Positions 1 through 5,256 of a stretch of DNA of 5,411 nt are shown piece after piece. Each line of letters opens with the position of its first letter. The stretch's first letter is position 1. A program made the translations under genes and the position numbers. Source of the DNA: Rhodobacter sp. (GTDB lineage Bacteria; Pseudomonadota; Alphaproteobacteria; Rhodobacterales; Rhodobacteraceae); assembly GCA_013824055.1 (NCBI GenBank), contig PNNE01000276.1:1-5411 (forward strand), given 5' to 3'. The notes under the pieces were generated by a model. The model made no database searches. It was not told the DNA's origin and saw only the letters and a list, made by a program, of their open reading frames with translations.

Positions 1-816
1 CCGGCCCACATCCGCATCCGTCGTGTTGCGCCAGAACTGCCAGAACTCGTAGGGGCTCAGCATGTCGCCGTTCAGCCAGACCGCCCCGGACGCCGATTTC
101 CCCATCTTGCGCCCGTCGCTGGTCGTCAGCAGCGGAGTCGTCAGGCCGAAGATCTCCTGGTCGATCACCCGGCGGGTCAGGTCGATCCCGTTGATGATGT
201 TGCCCCACTGGTCCGACCCGCCCATCTGCAGCAGGCAGCCATAGCGACGGTGGATCTCAAGGAAATCATAGGCCTGCAGGATCATGTAGTTGAACTCGAG
301 GAACGACAGCGATTGCTCGCGGTCCAGGCGCGACTTCACGCTTTCGAAGCTCAGCATCCGGTTGACGGAAAAATGCCGTCCGATGTCGCGCAGGAAGTCC
401 AGGTAGTTGAGCTGATCCAGCCATTCGGCGTTGTTCAGCATGATCGCGTCGGTCGGCCCGTCGCCATAGGACAGATACCGCGCAAAGACCTGCTTCAGCC
501 CCTCGATGTTCCGGTCGATCGCTTCCGGCGTCAGCAGCGGCCGCTCCTCGCTGCGGAAACTGGGATCGCCGACCTTGGTCGTGCCGCCGCCCATCAGCGT
601 GATCGGCTTGTGCCCCGTCTTCTGCAGCCAGCGCAGCACCATGATGTTCATCAGGTGACCGACGTGCAGCGACGGCGCCGTGGCATCGTAACCGATGTAG
701 GCCGGCACCACATTCTTCACCAATGCCTCATCAAGCGCCTGATAATCCGTGCAATCGGCAACAAAGCCGCGCTCGAACATCACGCGCATGAAGTCAGATT
801 TCGGATGGTAGTTCAT
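1..816 (-). CDS. tyrS: Tyrosyl-tRNA synthetase, N-terminal part (truncated by window edge)
   Basis: This cytoplasmic class I aminoacyl-tRNA synthetase activates tyrosine with ATP and charges tRNA-Tyr. The 272 visible residues cover the Rossmann catalytic domain. The HIGH-type motif is HVGHL at residues 51-55 (after YIGYDATAPSL). Tyrosine-pocket residues are Y177, Q181 and D184 in YMILQAYD, followed by QMGGSDQWGN at 197-206. The KMSKS-type loop is KMGKS at 237-241, as in many TyrRS. The frame is open throughout and leaves the window after TTDADVGR, so the rest of the protein, expected to include the C-terminal tRNA-binding and S4-like parts, lies outside. The ATG at 816-814 starts with MNYHPKSDFM, typical of the family, and has a GAGG Shine-Dalgarno at 825-822, 5 nt upstream. 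It is divergent from anmK. The identification is very secure. Confidence 0.97.
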   Translation of the reverse strand, partial: MNYHPKSDFMRVMFERGFVADCTDYQALDEALVKNVVPAYIGYDATAPSLHVGHLMNIMVLRWLQKTGHKPITLMGGGTTKVGDPSFRSEERPLLTPEAIDRNIEGLKQVFARYLSYGDGPTDAIMLNNAEWLDQLNYLDFLRDIGRHFSVNRMLSFESVKSRLDREQSLSFLEFNYMILQAYDFLEIHRRYGCLLQMGGSDQWGNIINGIDLTRRVIDQEIFGLTTPLLTTSDGRKMGKSASGAVWLNGDMLSPYEFWQFWRNTTDADVGR

Positions 817-872
817 GGCCGCCTCGGTCTAGGATGGGTCGCGGTATATCTGCGTGAAGGTGCCAAGGGAAG
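817..872. promoter_or_regulatory. Divergent tyrS/anmK intergenic region
   Basis: These 56 bp separate the tyrS start (leftward) from the anmK start (rightward), so they should hold at least part of the leader and promoter signals for both genes. A tyrS ribosome binding site (GAGG, minus strand, 825-822) is visible. An A/T-rich core, TATATC at 845-850, is the only -10-like sequence, but I could not pair it with a convincing -35 at normal spacing on either strand. The promoter role therefore rests on position, not on a motif. Confidence 0.35.
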
Positions 873-1967
873 ATGCGGAAGGACGGGGCTTTGTGGGCGC
901 TTGGGGCGATGTCCGGCACCTCGCTGGACGGCGTCGACGCTGCGATGATCAAGACCGATGGCCATGCGATCTTTGCCTTCGGTCCCGCCGCCTATCGCCC
1001 CTACACTCCCCAGGAACAGGAAATCCTCCGCGCAGCCCTTGGCCAGTGGCCCGGCGACCCGGCGGTCGAGGCGGCCGCCGAAGTGGTGGAAACCGCCCAT
1101 GCCGAGGTCCTTGTCCGCTTCTCGGGGGCCGAGGTGCTGGGCTTTCACGGCCAGACCCTTGCGCATGATCCGAAGGGCCGCGGCACCCACCAGTGCGGCA
1201 ACGGCGCGCTTCTGGCGCAGCTTCTGGGTCTGCCGACAGTCTGGGATTTCCGCACCTCGGACGTCACCATCGGCGGGCAGGGGGCGCCGCTGGCCCCGTT
1301 CTACCACTACGCGCTGGCCCGCCATATCGGCGCGACCCAGCCGCTGGCCTTCCTCAACCTGGGCGGCGTCGGCAACCTGACCTGGATCGACCCGACCGCT
1401 CCAGGCCCCGAAAGCCCTGGCGCGCTGCTGGCGTTCGATACCGGCCCGGCCAACGCGCCCCTCAACGACCTGATGCGCGAACGCCTGGGCGAAAGCCATG
1501 ACGCCGGCGGTGCTCTTGCGGCCCGCGGCGAAGTGGACGAAGCCTTTGTCGCCTCGGTCCTGAAGGACCCCTGGTTCGACACGCTGCCGCCGAAGTCGCT
1601 GGACCGCAACGACTTTCACGGCCTGCTCGACCGGCTGGAGATGCTGTCGGACGCAGACGCCGCCGCCACCCTGACCGCCGTGGCCGCCGCCGCCGTCGCC
1701 GCCGCGCAGATCCATTTCCCGGCCCCGGTGACCCGCATCCTGGTGACGGGCGGCGGGCGCAACAATCCGACGCTGATGGCCGAGCTGCGCCGCCGCATCC
1801 CGGTCCAGATCGACCCGGTCGAAGCAGTGGGCCTGGACGGCGACATGCTGGAAGCGCAGGCCTTCGCCTTCCTTGCCGTCCGCGTGCTGCGCAAGATGGC
1901 GACCTCCGGCCCCGACACGACGGGCGCCCCGGCCCTGGTCGGGGGCGGTCAGATCAGCCGACCCTGA
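873..1967 (+). CDS. anmK: Anhydro-N-acetylmuramic acid kinase
   Basis: AnmK phosphorylates 1,6-anhydro-N-acetylmuramic acid with ATP while opening its anhydro ring, giving MurNAc-6-phosphate in cytoplasmic peptidoglycan recycling. The 364-aa product matches the family length (about 370). It has the ASKHA-type ATP-binding motif MSGTSLDGVD at 13-22, FHGQT at 91-95, DFRTSDVTIGGQGAPL at 125-140, LNLGGVGNLT at 161-170, FDTGPANAPLND at 188-199 (D189 is probably the catalytic base by family comparison), the second nucleotide motif TGGGRNNP at 292-299, and MLEAQAFAFLAVR at 325-337. The ATG at 873 is chosen because the next ATG (909) falls inside the first motif and would remove its leading strand. 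Purine-rich GAAGG (856-860) and AAGGGA (865-870) precede it, neither ideally spaced. The 3' end overlaps convergent rarD by 14 bp. No MurNAc-6-P etherase or other recycling gene is in the window. Confidence 0.96.
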   Translation: MRKDGALWALGAMSGTSLDGVDAAMIKTDGHAIFAFGPAAYRPYTPQEQEILRAALGQWPGDPAVEAAAEVVETAHAEVLVRFSGAEVLGFHGQTLAHDPKGRGTHQCGNGALLAQLLGLPTVWDFRTSDVTIGGQGAPLAPFYHYALARHIGATQPLAFLNLGGVGNLTWIDPTAPGPESPGALLAFDTGPANAPLNDLMRERLGESHDAGGALAARGEVDEAFVASVLKDPWFDTLPPKSLDRNDFHGLLDRLEMLSDADAAATLTAVAAAAVAAAQIHFPAPVTRILVTGGGRNNPTLMAELRRRIPVQIDPVEAVGLDGDMLEAQAFAFLAVRVLRKMATSGPDTTGAPALVGGGQISRP

Positions 1968-2949
1968 CTCCGGGCCGCAAGCCCCTTGGGCGCAGCCTGC
2001 CGGCCAGAAGCGGCAGGGAATAGATCACCAGCGCCGCCCAGATCAGGGAAAAGGCCAGAAGCTTCACCCCGCTGAACGGCTCGCCGAAGACGAAGACAGC
2101 GGTCAGGAAGATCATCGTCGGCGCGATGTACTGCATGATCGCGATGGTCGACAAGGTCAGCCGCTTGGCCCCGTTGGCATAGAACATCAGCGGCACCGCC
2201 GTGATGATCCCGCAGCCCAGCAACAGCACGTTGTCCCAGGCCACCCCTTGCAGGAAATGCCCCGTCCCCCGTGCCTGCAGCCAGCCGATGCAGGCCAGTG
2301 CCGGGATCAGCAGGATCAGGACCTCCAGCGTGAAGCCCTGGTTCGGCCCGATCGGCAGCCGCCGCTTCAGATAGGCGTAGCATCCCCAGGTCAGCGTCAG
2401 GCCCAGCGCGACCACCGGCAGCCGCCCGGCCTCCCAGGTCAGGATTCCGACAGCCACAACGGCCAGCGCAATTGCCGCCATCTGCGTTCGGCCCATCCGT
2501 TCCCCCAACAGGACCGCGCCGAGGAAGATCGAGAACAAGGGGTTGATGTAGTACCCCAGCGCCGCATCCAGCGCATGGCCCGAGCCGATGGCCCAGACAT
2601 AGATGCCCCAGTTCACCGAAATCAGCGCCGCCGTCAGCGCGCCCATCCCCAGCATCCGCGGGCTTTTCAGCGCAGCCTTCAGGTCCCCGGTTCGCCCCAG
2701 CCACAGCAGCACCGCCAGCGCGATGGGCAGGGACCAGACCACGCGATGCGCGATGACCTCGACCGGCGGAACATGCGCCAGCGCCTTCATGTACAAAGGC
2801 AGGAAGCCCCACAGCAGATAGGCCGTCAGCGCATAAAGGACGCCAGGCAGACTGTCTCCAGTCGTGGCACCAGGTGCGGTGCCAGGTGCGGCGCCCGGTT
2901 TGGCGCCCGGTGTGGCGCCTGATAGGGGCAGGGCAGGGGGTTCGCTCAT
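1954..2949 (-). CDS. rarD: RarD-type EamA-family inner-membrane transporter
   Basis: This is a DMT-superfamily membrane protein of the RarD type. RarD is named from a chloramphenicol-related phenotype in Pseudomonas, and its physiological substrate is not firmly established. The product is 331 aa with about ten hydrophobic segments, at roughly 35-55, 70-84, 101-121, 126-148, 156-172, 176-194, 207-225, 240-258, 267-289 and 296-317. RarD-like landmarks are LLWGFLPLY near 45-53, HRVVWS near 68-73, NWGIYVWA at 113-120, GYYINPL at 132-138, and TAVPLMFYANGA followed by IMQYIAPT in the second half. E. coli RarD is about 296 aa; the excess here is an N-terminal Gly/Pro/Ala-rich tail of about 30 residues. 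No ATG, GTG or TTG codon lies between the tail and the first helix, and AGGGGT (2962-2957) sits 7 nt before the ATG at 2949, so the tail appears to be translated. The gene lies 122 bp downstream of the cupin gene on the same strand. Confidence 0.93.
   Translation of the reverse strand: MSEPPALPLSGATPGAKPGAAPGTAPGATTGDSLPGVLYALTAYLLWGFLPLYMKALAHVPPVEVIAHRVVWSLPIALAVLLWLGRTGDLKAALKSPRMLGMGALTAALISVNWGIYVWAIGSGHALDAALGYYINPLFSIFLGAVLLGERMGRTQMAAIALAVVAVGILTWEAGRLPVVALGLTLTWGCYAYLKRRLPIGPNQGFTLEVLILLIPALACIGWLQARGTGHFLQGVAWDNVLLLGCGIITAVPLMFYANGAKRLTLSTIAIMQYIAPTMIFLTAVFVFGEPFSGVKLLAFSLIWAALVIYSLPLLAGRLRPRGLRPGVRVG
2864..2923. repeat. Five imperfect 12-bp tandem repeats coding the RarD N-terminal tail
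   Basis: Five consecutive 12-bp units start at 2864, 2876, 2888, 2900 and 2912. On the plus strand they read GTGGCACCAGGT, GCGGTGCCAGGT, GCGGCGCCCGGT, TTGGCGCCCGGT and GTGGCGCCTGAT. Translated on the minus strand they give a four-residue period of the GAxP type between residues 9 and 29 of RarD. The unit length keeps the frame, so copy number could change without breaking the gene. Confidence 0.85.
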
Positions 2950-2991
2950 GCGTCACACCCCTAGCGAAAGCCCCCGCCAGCGACCACCCCG

Positions 2992-3020
2992 ATCTTGTGC
3001 CCCGCACAATCCCGTTTCAA
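2992..3020 (-). promoter_or_regulatory. Candidate rarD promoter
   Basis: Read on the minus strand, TTGAAA (3020-3015) and CAAGAT (2997-2992) are separated by exactly 17 nt and lie about 43 nt upstream of the rarD ATG. The -35 element is close to consensus. The -10 matches TATAAT only at positions 2, 5 and 6. The -35 falls inside a perfect palindrome (3011-3025). Alphaproteobacterial -10 boxes vary, so this is a plausible guess only. Confidence 0.3.
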
Positions 3021-3025
3021 ACGGG
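3011..3025. promoter_or_regulatory. 15-bp perfect palindrome upstream of rarD
   Basis: CCCGTTTCAAACGGG is a perfect inverted repeat: 7-nt arms around one central base. It could be an operator half-site pair overlapping the candidate -35 of rarD, or in RNA a 6-bp stem with a 3-nt loop. As a terminator it is weak because no T tract follows on either strand. What is seen is the symmetry; the regulatory role is inferred. Confidence 0.4.
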
Positions 3026-3054
3026 CCGCATCACCTGGCCGGTGCCCGCGATGC

Positions 3055-3070
3055 GCGTCAAGCGTGACGC
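3055..3070 (-). terminator. Small hairpin directly after the cupin stop codon (weak terminator candidate)
   Basis: GCGTCA (3055-3060) and TGACGC (3065-3070) form a 6-bp perfect stem with a 4-nt loop, starting one base after the cupin TAG (3074-3072) in the direction of transcription. No T run follows, so an efficient intrinsic terminator is doubtful. It may act as a 3'-end stabilising stem or a partial block between the cupin gene and rarD. Confidence 0.25.
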
Positions 3071-3071
3071 A

Positions 3072-3503
3072 CTACTCGCCCGGCAACTCCCACCCCGGCA
3101 ACTCCCACCCCGGCGGCGCCAGCTCGAAGCCCTCGAACCGGAAGCCGGGGCTGACAGTGCAGCTGACCAGCGTCCAGTCCCCCAGGGACCGCGCCGCCTG
3201 CCACCAGCCTGCCGGAACCAGGGCCTGCACCACCTCGCCGCCCAGCACATCCGGCCCGAGCCGCAGGTCGCGCGCCCAGGTCTCGCCCAGGGACAGCACC
3301 AGCGGCGCACCCGCATGCCACAGCCAGATCTCGTCCGCATCGACCCGGTGCCAATGGCTTCGCTCGCCCGCCTGCAACAGGAACAGGATCGCCGTTCCGC
3401 TCGCCCGGCCCTCGAGCACCGGCCCGACCCAGGTCTGCCGATACCAGCCGCCCTCGGGATGCGGCTGCAAGCCCAGCTTCGCGATGATCTCCCGCGCGCT
3501 CAT
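3072..3503 (-). CDS. Cupin_5 / DUF985 family protein
   Basis: A 143-aa soluble, single-domain cupin of the DUF985 (cupin_5) type, a widespread small family with no generally agreed reaction. The opening MSAREIIAKLGLQPHPEGGWYRQTW-type N-terminus, with PHPEGGWY at 15-22, is the family hallmark. The metal-site motif is readable from G46: H50, H52, E58 and G65 fit the cupin pattern HxH...E...G, so a bound metal is plausible. Residues 87-111 supply the strands VLGGEVVQALVPAGWWQA and TLVSCTVSPGF. The ATG at 3503-3501 has a strong GGAGG 5 nt upstream (3513-3509) and overlaps the rluE stop as ATGA, implying translational coupling. A longer open frame extends upstream to 3698, but it only shadows rluE. 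The last residues contain a duplicated GWELP. Family assignment is firm; function is unknown. Confidence 0.92.
   Translation of the reverse strand: MSAREIIAKLGLQPHPEGGWYRQTWVGPVLEGRASGTAILFLLQAGERSHWHRVDADEIWLWHAGAPLVLSLGETWARDLRLGPDVLGGEVVQALVPAGWWQAARSLGDWTLVSCTVSPGFRFEGFELAPPGWELPGWELPGE
3081..3110. repeat. Perfect 15-bp tandem duplication at the 3' end of the cupin gene
   Basis: CGGCAACTCCCACCC occurs twice back to back (3081-3095 and 3096-3110). On the coding (minus) strand it gives a repeated GWELP pentapeptide just before the C-terminal PGE. It lies after the conserved cupin core, so it should be tolerated. The absence of mismatches suggests a recent slippage event. Confidence 0.85.
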
Positions 3504-4033
3504 GCCTGCCTCCACTTGCCCGGAGCCAGCCCCTCCAGCGTCCAGTCGCCCACGCGCCAGCGGATCAGCCGCAGGCAGGGATGCCCGACGCCTGCGCACA
3601 TCCGCCGCACCTGCCGGTTCCGCCCCTCGCGCAGCGTGAGCTCGATCCAGCCATCCGGCACCGACTTGCGCACCCGGATCGGCGGGGTCCGGGGCCAAAG
3701 CCAGGCCGGCTCTGCCACCGCCCGCGCCCTTGCCGGAAGGGTAGGGCCATCGTTCAACACGACACCCCGGCGCAACTGGTCCAGCGCGGCCTCCGTCACC
3801 ACGCCTTCGACCTGCGCCAGATAGGTCTTCTCCAGCTTGTGCCGGGGGTCCGCAATCCGCGCCTGCAAGCGCCCGTCATCGGTCAGGACCACCAGCCCCT
3901 CGCTGTCCCGGTCCAGCCGCCCGGCCGGGTAGACGTTCTTCACCGGCACGAAATCCGCCAGCACCGCCCGCTCGCCCTCGCGCGAGAACTGGCACAGCAC
4001 GTCATAGGGCTTGTTCAGCAGGATCAGCGTCAT
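3500..4033 (-). CDS. rluE: RluE-type 23S rRNA pseudouridine synthase
   Basis: A 177-aa member of the RsuA/RluB/E/F branch of pseudouridine synthases. E. coli RluE isomerises U2457 of 23S rRNA, and this protein resembles it along its whole length: NKPYDVLCQF at 7-16, the catalytic-loop motif GRLDRDSEGL at 38-47 with D41 as nucleophile, LNDGPTLPA at 93-101, EPAWLWPRTPPIRVRKS at 108-124, and EGRNRQVRRM at 136-145. The RluE-specific EPAWLWPR-PPIR-RKS block favours RluE over its paralogues. It has no N-terminal S4 domain, as is normal for RluE. The ATG at 4033-4031 is preceded by TAGGT (4045-4041), 7 nt away. The stop (3502-3500) overlaps the cupin ATG, so the two genes should share an mRNA. The start region can fold into a hairpin (see 4032-4056). 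Confidence 0.95.
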   Translation of the reverse strand: MTLILLNKPYDVLCQFSREGERAVLADFVPVKNVYPAGRLDRDSEGLVVLTDDGRLQARIADPRHKLEKTYLAQVEGVVTEAALDQLRRGVVLNDGPTLPARARAVAEPAWLWPRTPPIRVRKSVPDGWIELTLREGRNRQVRRMCAGVGHPCLRLIRWRVGDWTLEGLAPGKWRQA

Positions 4034-4056
4034 GACCCGAACCTACCGCAGGTCAT
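4032..4056 (-). promoter_or_regulatory. Inverted repeat around the rluE start codon
   Basis: ATGACC (4032-4037) and GGTCAT (4051-4056) are perfect inverted copies. In the rluE transcript they extend by a wobble and a G-C pair to an 8-pair stem with a 9-nt loop. The loop would show the Shine-Dalgarno TAGGT, while two bases of the start codon sit in the stem. It may modulate initiation, or it may be chance. Confidence 0.3.
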
Positions 4057-4108
4057 TCGGGCGGGGAAGGCGATTGCCAAGCCCGGCCCGCCGTGCCAGC
4101 CTTTCAGC

Positions 4109-5167
4109 ATGTCCCAGACCCTGATCATCGGCGCCGGGATCACTGGTGCGGCACTTGCCTACCAGCTTCACCGGCGCGGCCAGACGGTCAGCATCGTCTC
4201 GACCCATGCCGAAGGCGGCCTCGCCTCGGCGGCCAGCTTCGGCTGGCTGAACGCCTCGTACTTCCTCAGCCGCCCGCATTTCCACCTGCGGCATCAGGGC
4301 CTTGCCGCCCACCGCCGCCTGACCGCCCAGCTTGCGGGCTTGCCGACCAGTTGGCCCGGCTGCGTCTGGTACGAGGCGACGGGCGATGCGCTAGCCGAAA
4401 CCGCCGCCGACCTGCGCGAGCTTGGCTACACCGTCGAAACCCTGAGCAAGGCCCGGATCGCCGCAAGGCTTCCCGCCCTTGGCCCGGTCCCGGAAACCGC
4501 GCTGCACTTCCCCGAAGAGGGCGTGGCCGACCCCGCCACCCTTGCCCGCGCGCTGATCGCGGCCTCGGGGGCAACGGTCATCCGCGCGACGGTGCAGGCG
4601 CTGACCAGCGACCGCGGGCGCGCCACCGGCGTGCTGACCGATCTTGGCCCGCTGACCGCTGACCGGGTCATTCTGGCCAGCGGAACCGGCACGCCCGCGC
4701 TGCTTCAGCCCTTTGGCTTTGCGCTGCCGATGCTGAAGCGGCCCGGCCTGATGCTGAAGACCAACGCCCTGCCGCCGATCTGCCCCGTGGTTCTGGCCAC
4801 CCCGGACCAGGAGGTTCGCCAGGACGCCGAGGGCCACCTGCACGCCCCGGCCTCTGCCGGCCACCAGCGCGATCACGCCGAGAGCCTCGGGGCGTTTCCG
4901 GTGGTGCTCAACGCCACCCTGCAACGCCTGCGCGCCCTGTTTCCGGGGCAGCAGATCCACTTCGGACGGCAGGCGATGGCCCTGCGCCCGGTTCCCGGCG
5001 ACGGCTTGCCCGTGGTGGGGCAGGGGCCGGTTCCGGGTCTGTGGCTGGCGGTGATGCATTCCGGCGCGACACTGGCGCCCGTGGTGGCCGAGTTGCTGGT
5101 GGACGAGATCGTCGGCGGCGACGAAAGTCCGCTTCTGGCGGATTTCCGCCCCGCACGCTTTCAGTAG
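4109..5167 (+). CDS. DAO-family FAD-dependent oxidoreductase, substrate unknown
   Basis: A 352-aa flavoenzyme of the DAO fold (the family of D-amino acid, glycine and sarcosine oxidases). It starts with an FAD-binding Rossmann motif, LIIGAGITGAALAYQL, with GxGxxG at 8-13, so no signal peptide is expected and it should be cytoplasmic. Further landmarks are GGLASAASFGWLNAS at 36-50, GVADPATLARAL at 138-149 (the usual segment before the substrate domain), VILASGTGTPALL at 187-199, and the C-terminal flavin-binding stretch RPVPGDGLPVVG at 293-304 followed by MHSGATLAPVVAELL at 316-330. Length is normal for the family. The same frame stays open back to 3581, but that extension only shadows rluE. 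The ATG at 4109 directly precedes the Rossmann strand and is chosen although no good Shine-Dalgarno is visible, so initiation may be weak or leaderless. It is divergent from rluE and convergent with eno. Substrate cannot be named from sequence. Confidence 0.9.
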   Translation: MSQTLIIGAGITGAALAYQLHRRGQTVSIVSTHAEGGLASAASFGWLNASYFLSRPHFHLRHQGLAAHRRLTAQLAGLPTSWPGCVWYEATGDALAETAADLRELGYTVETLSKARIAARLPALGPVPETALHFPEEGVADPATLARALIAASGATVIRATVQALTSDRGRATGVLTDLGPLTADRVILASGTGTPALLQPFGFALPMLKRPGLMLKTNALPPICPVVLATPDQEVRQDAEGHLHAPASAGHQRDHAESLGAFPVVLNATLQRLRALFPGQQIHFGRQAMALRPVPGDGLPVVGQGPVPGLWLAVMHSGATLAPVVAELLVDEIVGGDESPLLADFRPARFQ

Positions 5168-5184
5168 GGCGCTTCTTACGGAAA

Positions 5185-5210
5185 ACGGGCGCTCCGATCC
5201 GGGCGCCCGT
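5185..5210. terminator. Intrinsic terminator between the FAD oxidoreductase gene and eno, probably bidirectional
   Basis: ACGGGCGCTC (5185-5194) pairs with GGGCGCCCGT (5201-5210) in a 10-bp GC-rich stem with one G-T wobble and a 6-nt loop. Read leftward (as the eno transcript), the stem is followed by TTTTCC, a short U tract that fits a rho-independent terminator. Read rightward, it is followed by CGATTTC, a weaker tract. It sits between the two convergent stop codons (5167 and 5257), as expected for a shared terminator. Confidence 0.7.
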
Positions 5211-5256
5211 CGATTTCTGCTAGGGTGCGGAGGCTGCGAAGGCTCCGGTCCCGACC

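Noticed and set aside
845..850. TATATC as a -10 box for anmK or tyrS
   Set aside because: No acceptable -35 hexamer lies 16-18 nt away on either strand, so I did not call a defined promoter.
250..948. A 232-codon plus-strand open frame over tyrS
   Set aside because: It is the codon-aligned antisense of tyrS, which has all TyrRS motifs; the frame also runs into anmK.
813..1715. A 300-codon minus-strand open frame over anmK
   Set aside because: It is antisense to a full-length anmK with intact motifs and has no recognisable domain.
1873..2922. A 349-codon plus-strand open frame across rarD
   Set aside because: It is antisense to the clear RarD membrane protein and reads as Gln/Arg/Pro-rich sequence, a typical shadow in GC-rich DNA.
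1949..3007. A 352-codon minus-strand open frame overlapping rarD in another frame
   Set aside because: It is Gly/Ala/Arg-rich without membrane segments or motifs, whereas the neighbouring frame encodes a complete RarD.
3504..3698. An N-terminal extension of the cupin protein to 208 aa
   Set aside because: The extension lies in a second frame of rluE, lacks conserved sequence, and the ATG at 3503 has a strong GGAGG and begins the standard DUF985 N-terminus.
4391..5059. A 222-codon minus-strand open frame over the FAD oxidoreductase gene
   Set aside because: It is an antisense shadow rich in Gly, Arg and Gln, without domain features.
3581..5167. A 528-codon plus-strand open frame ending with the FAD oxidoreductase
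   Set aside because: Its first 176 codons lie antisense to rluE and read as low-complexity Pro/Arg/His sequence with no domain; the true protein begins at the ATG at 4109, right before the Rossmann motif.
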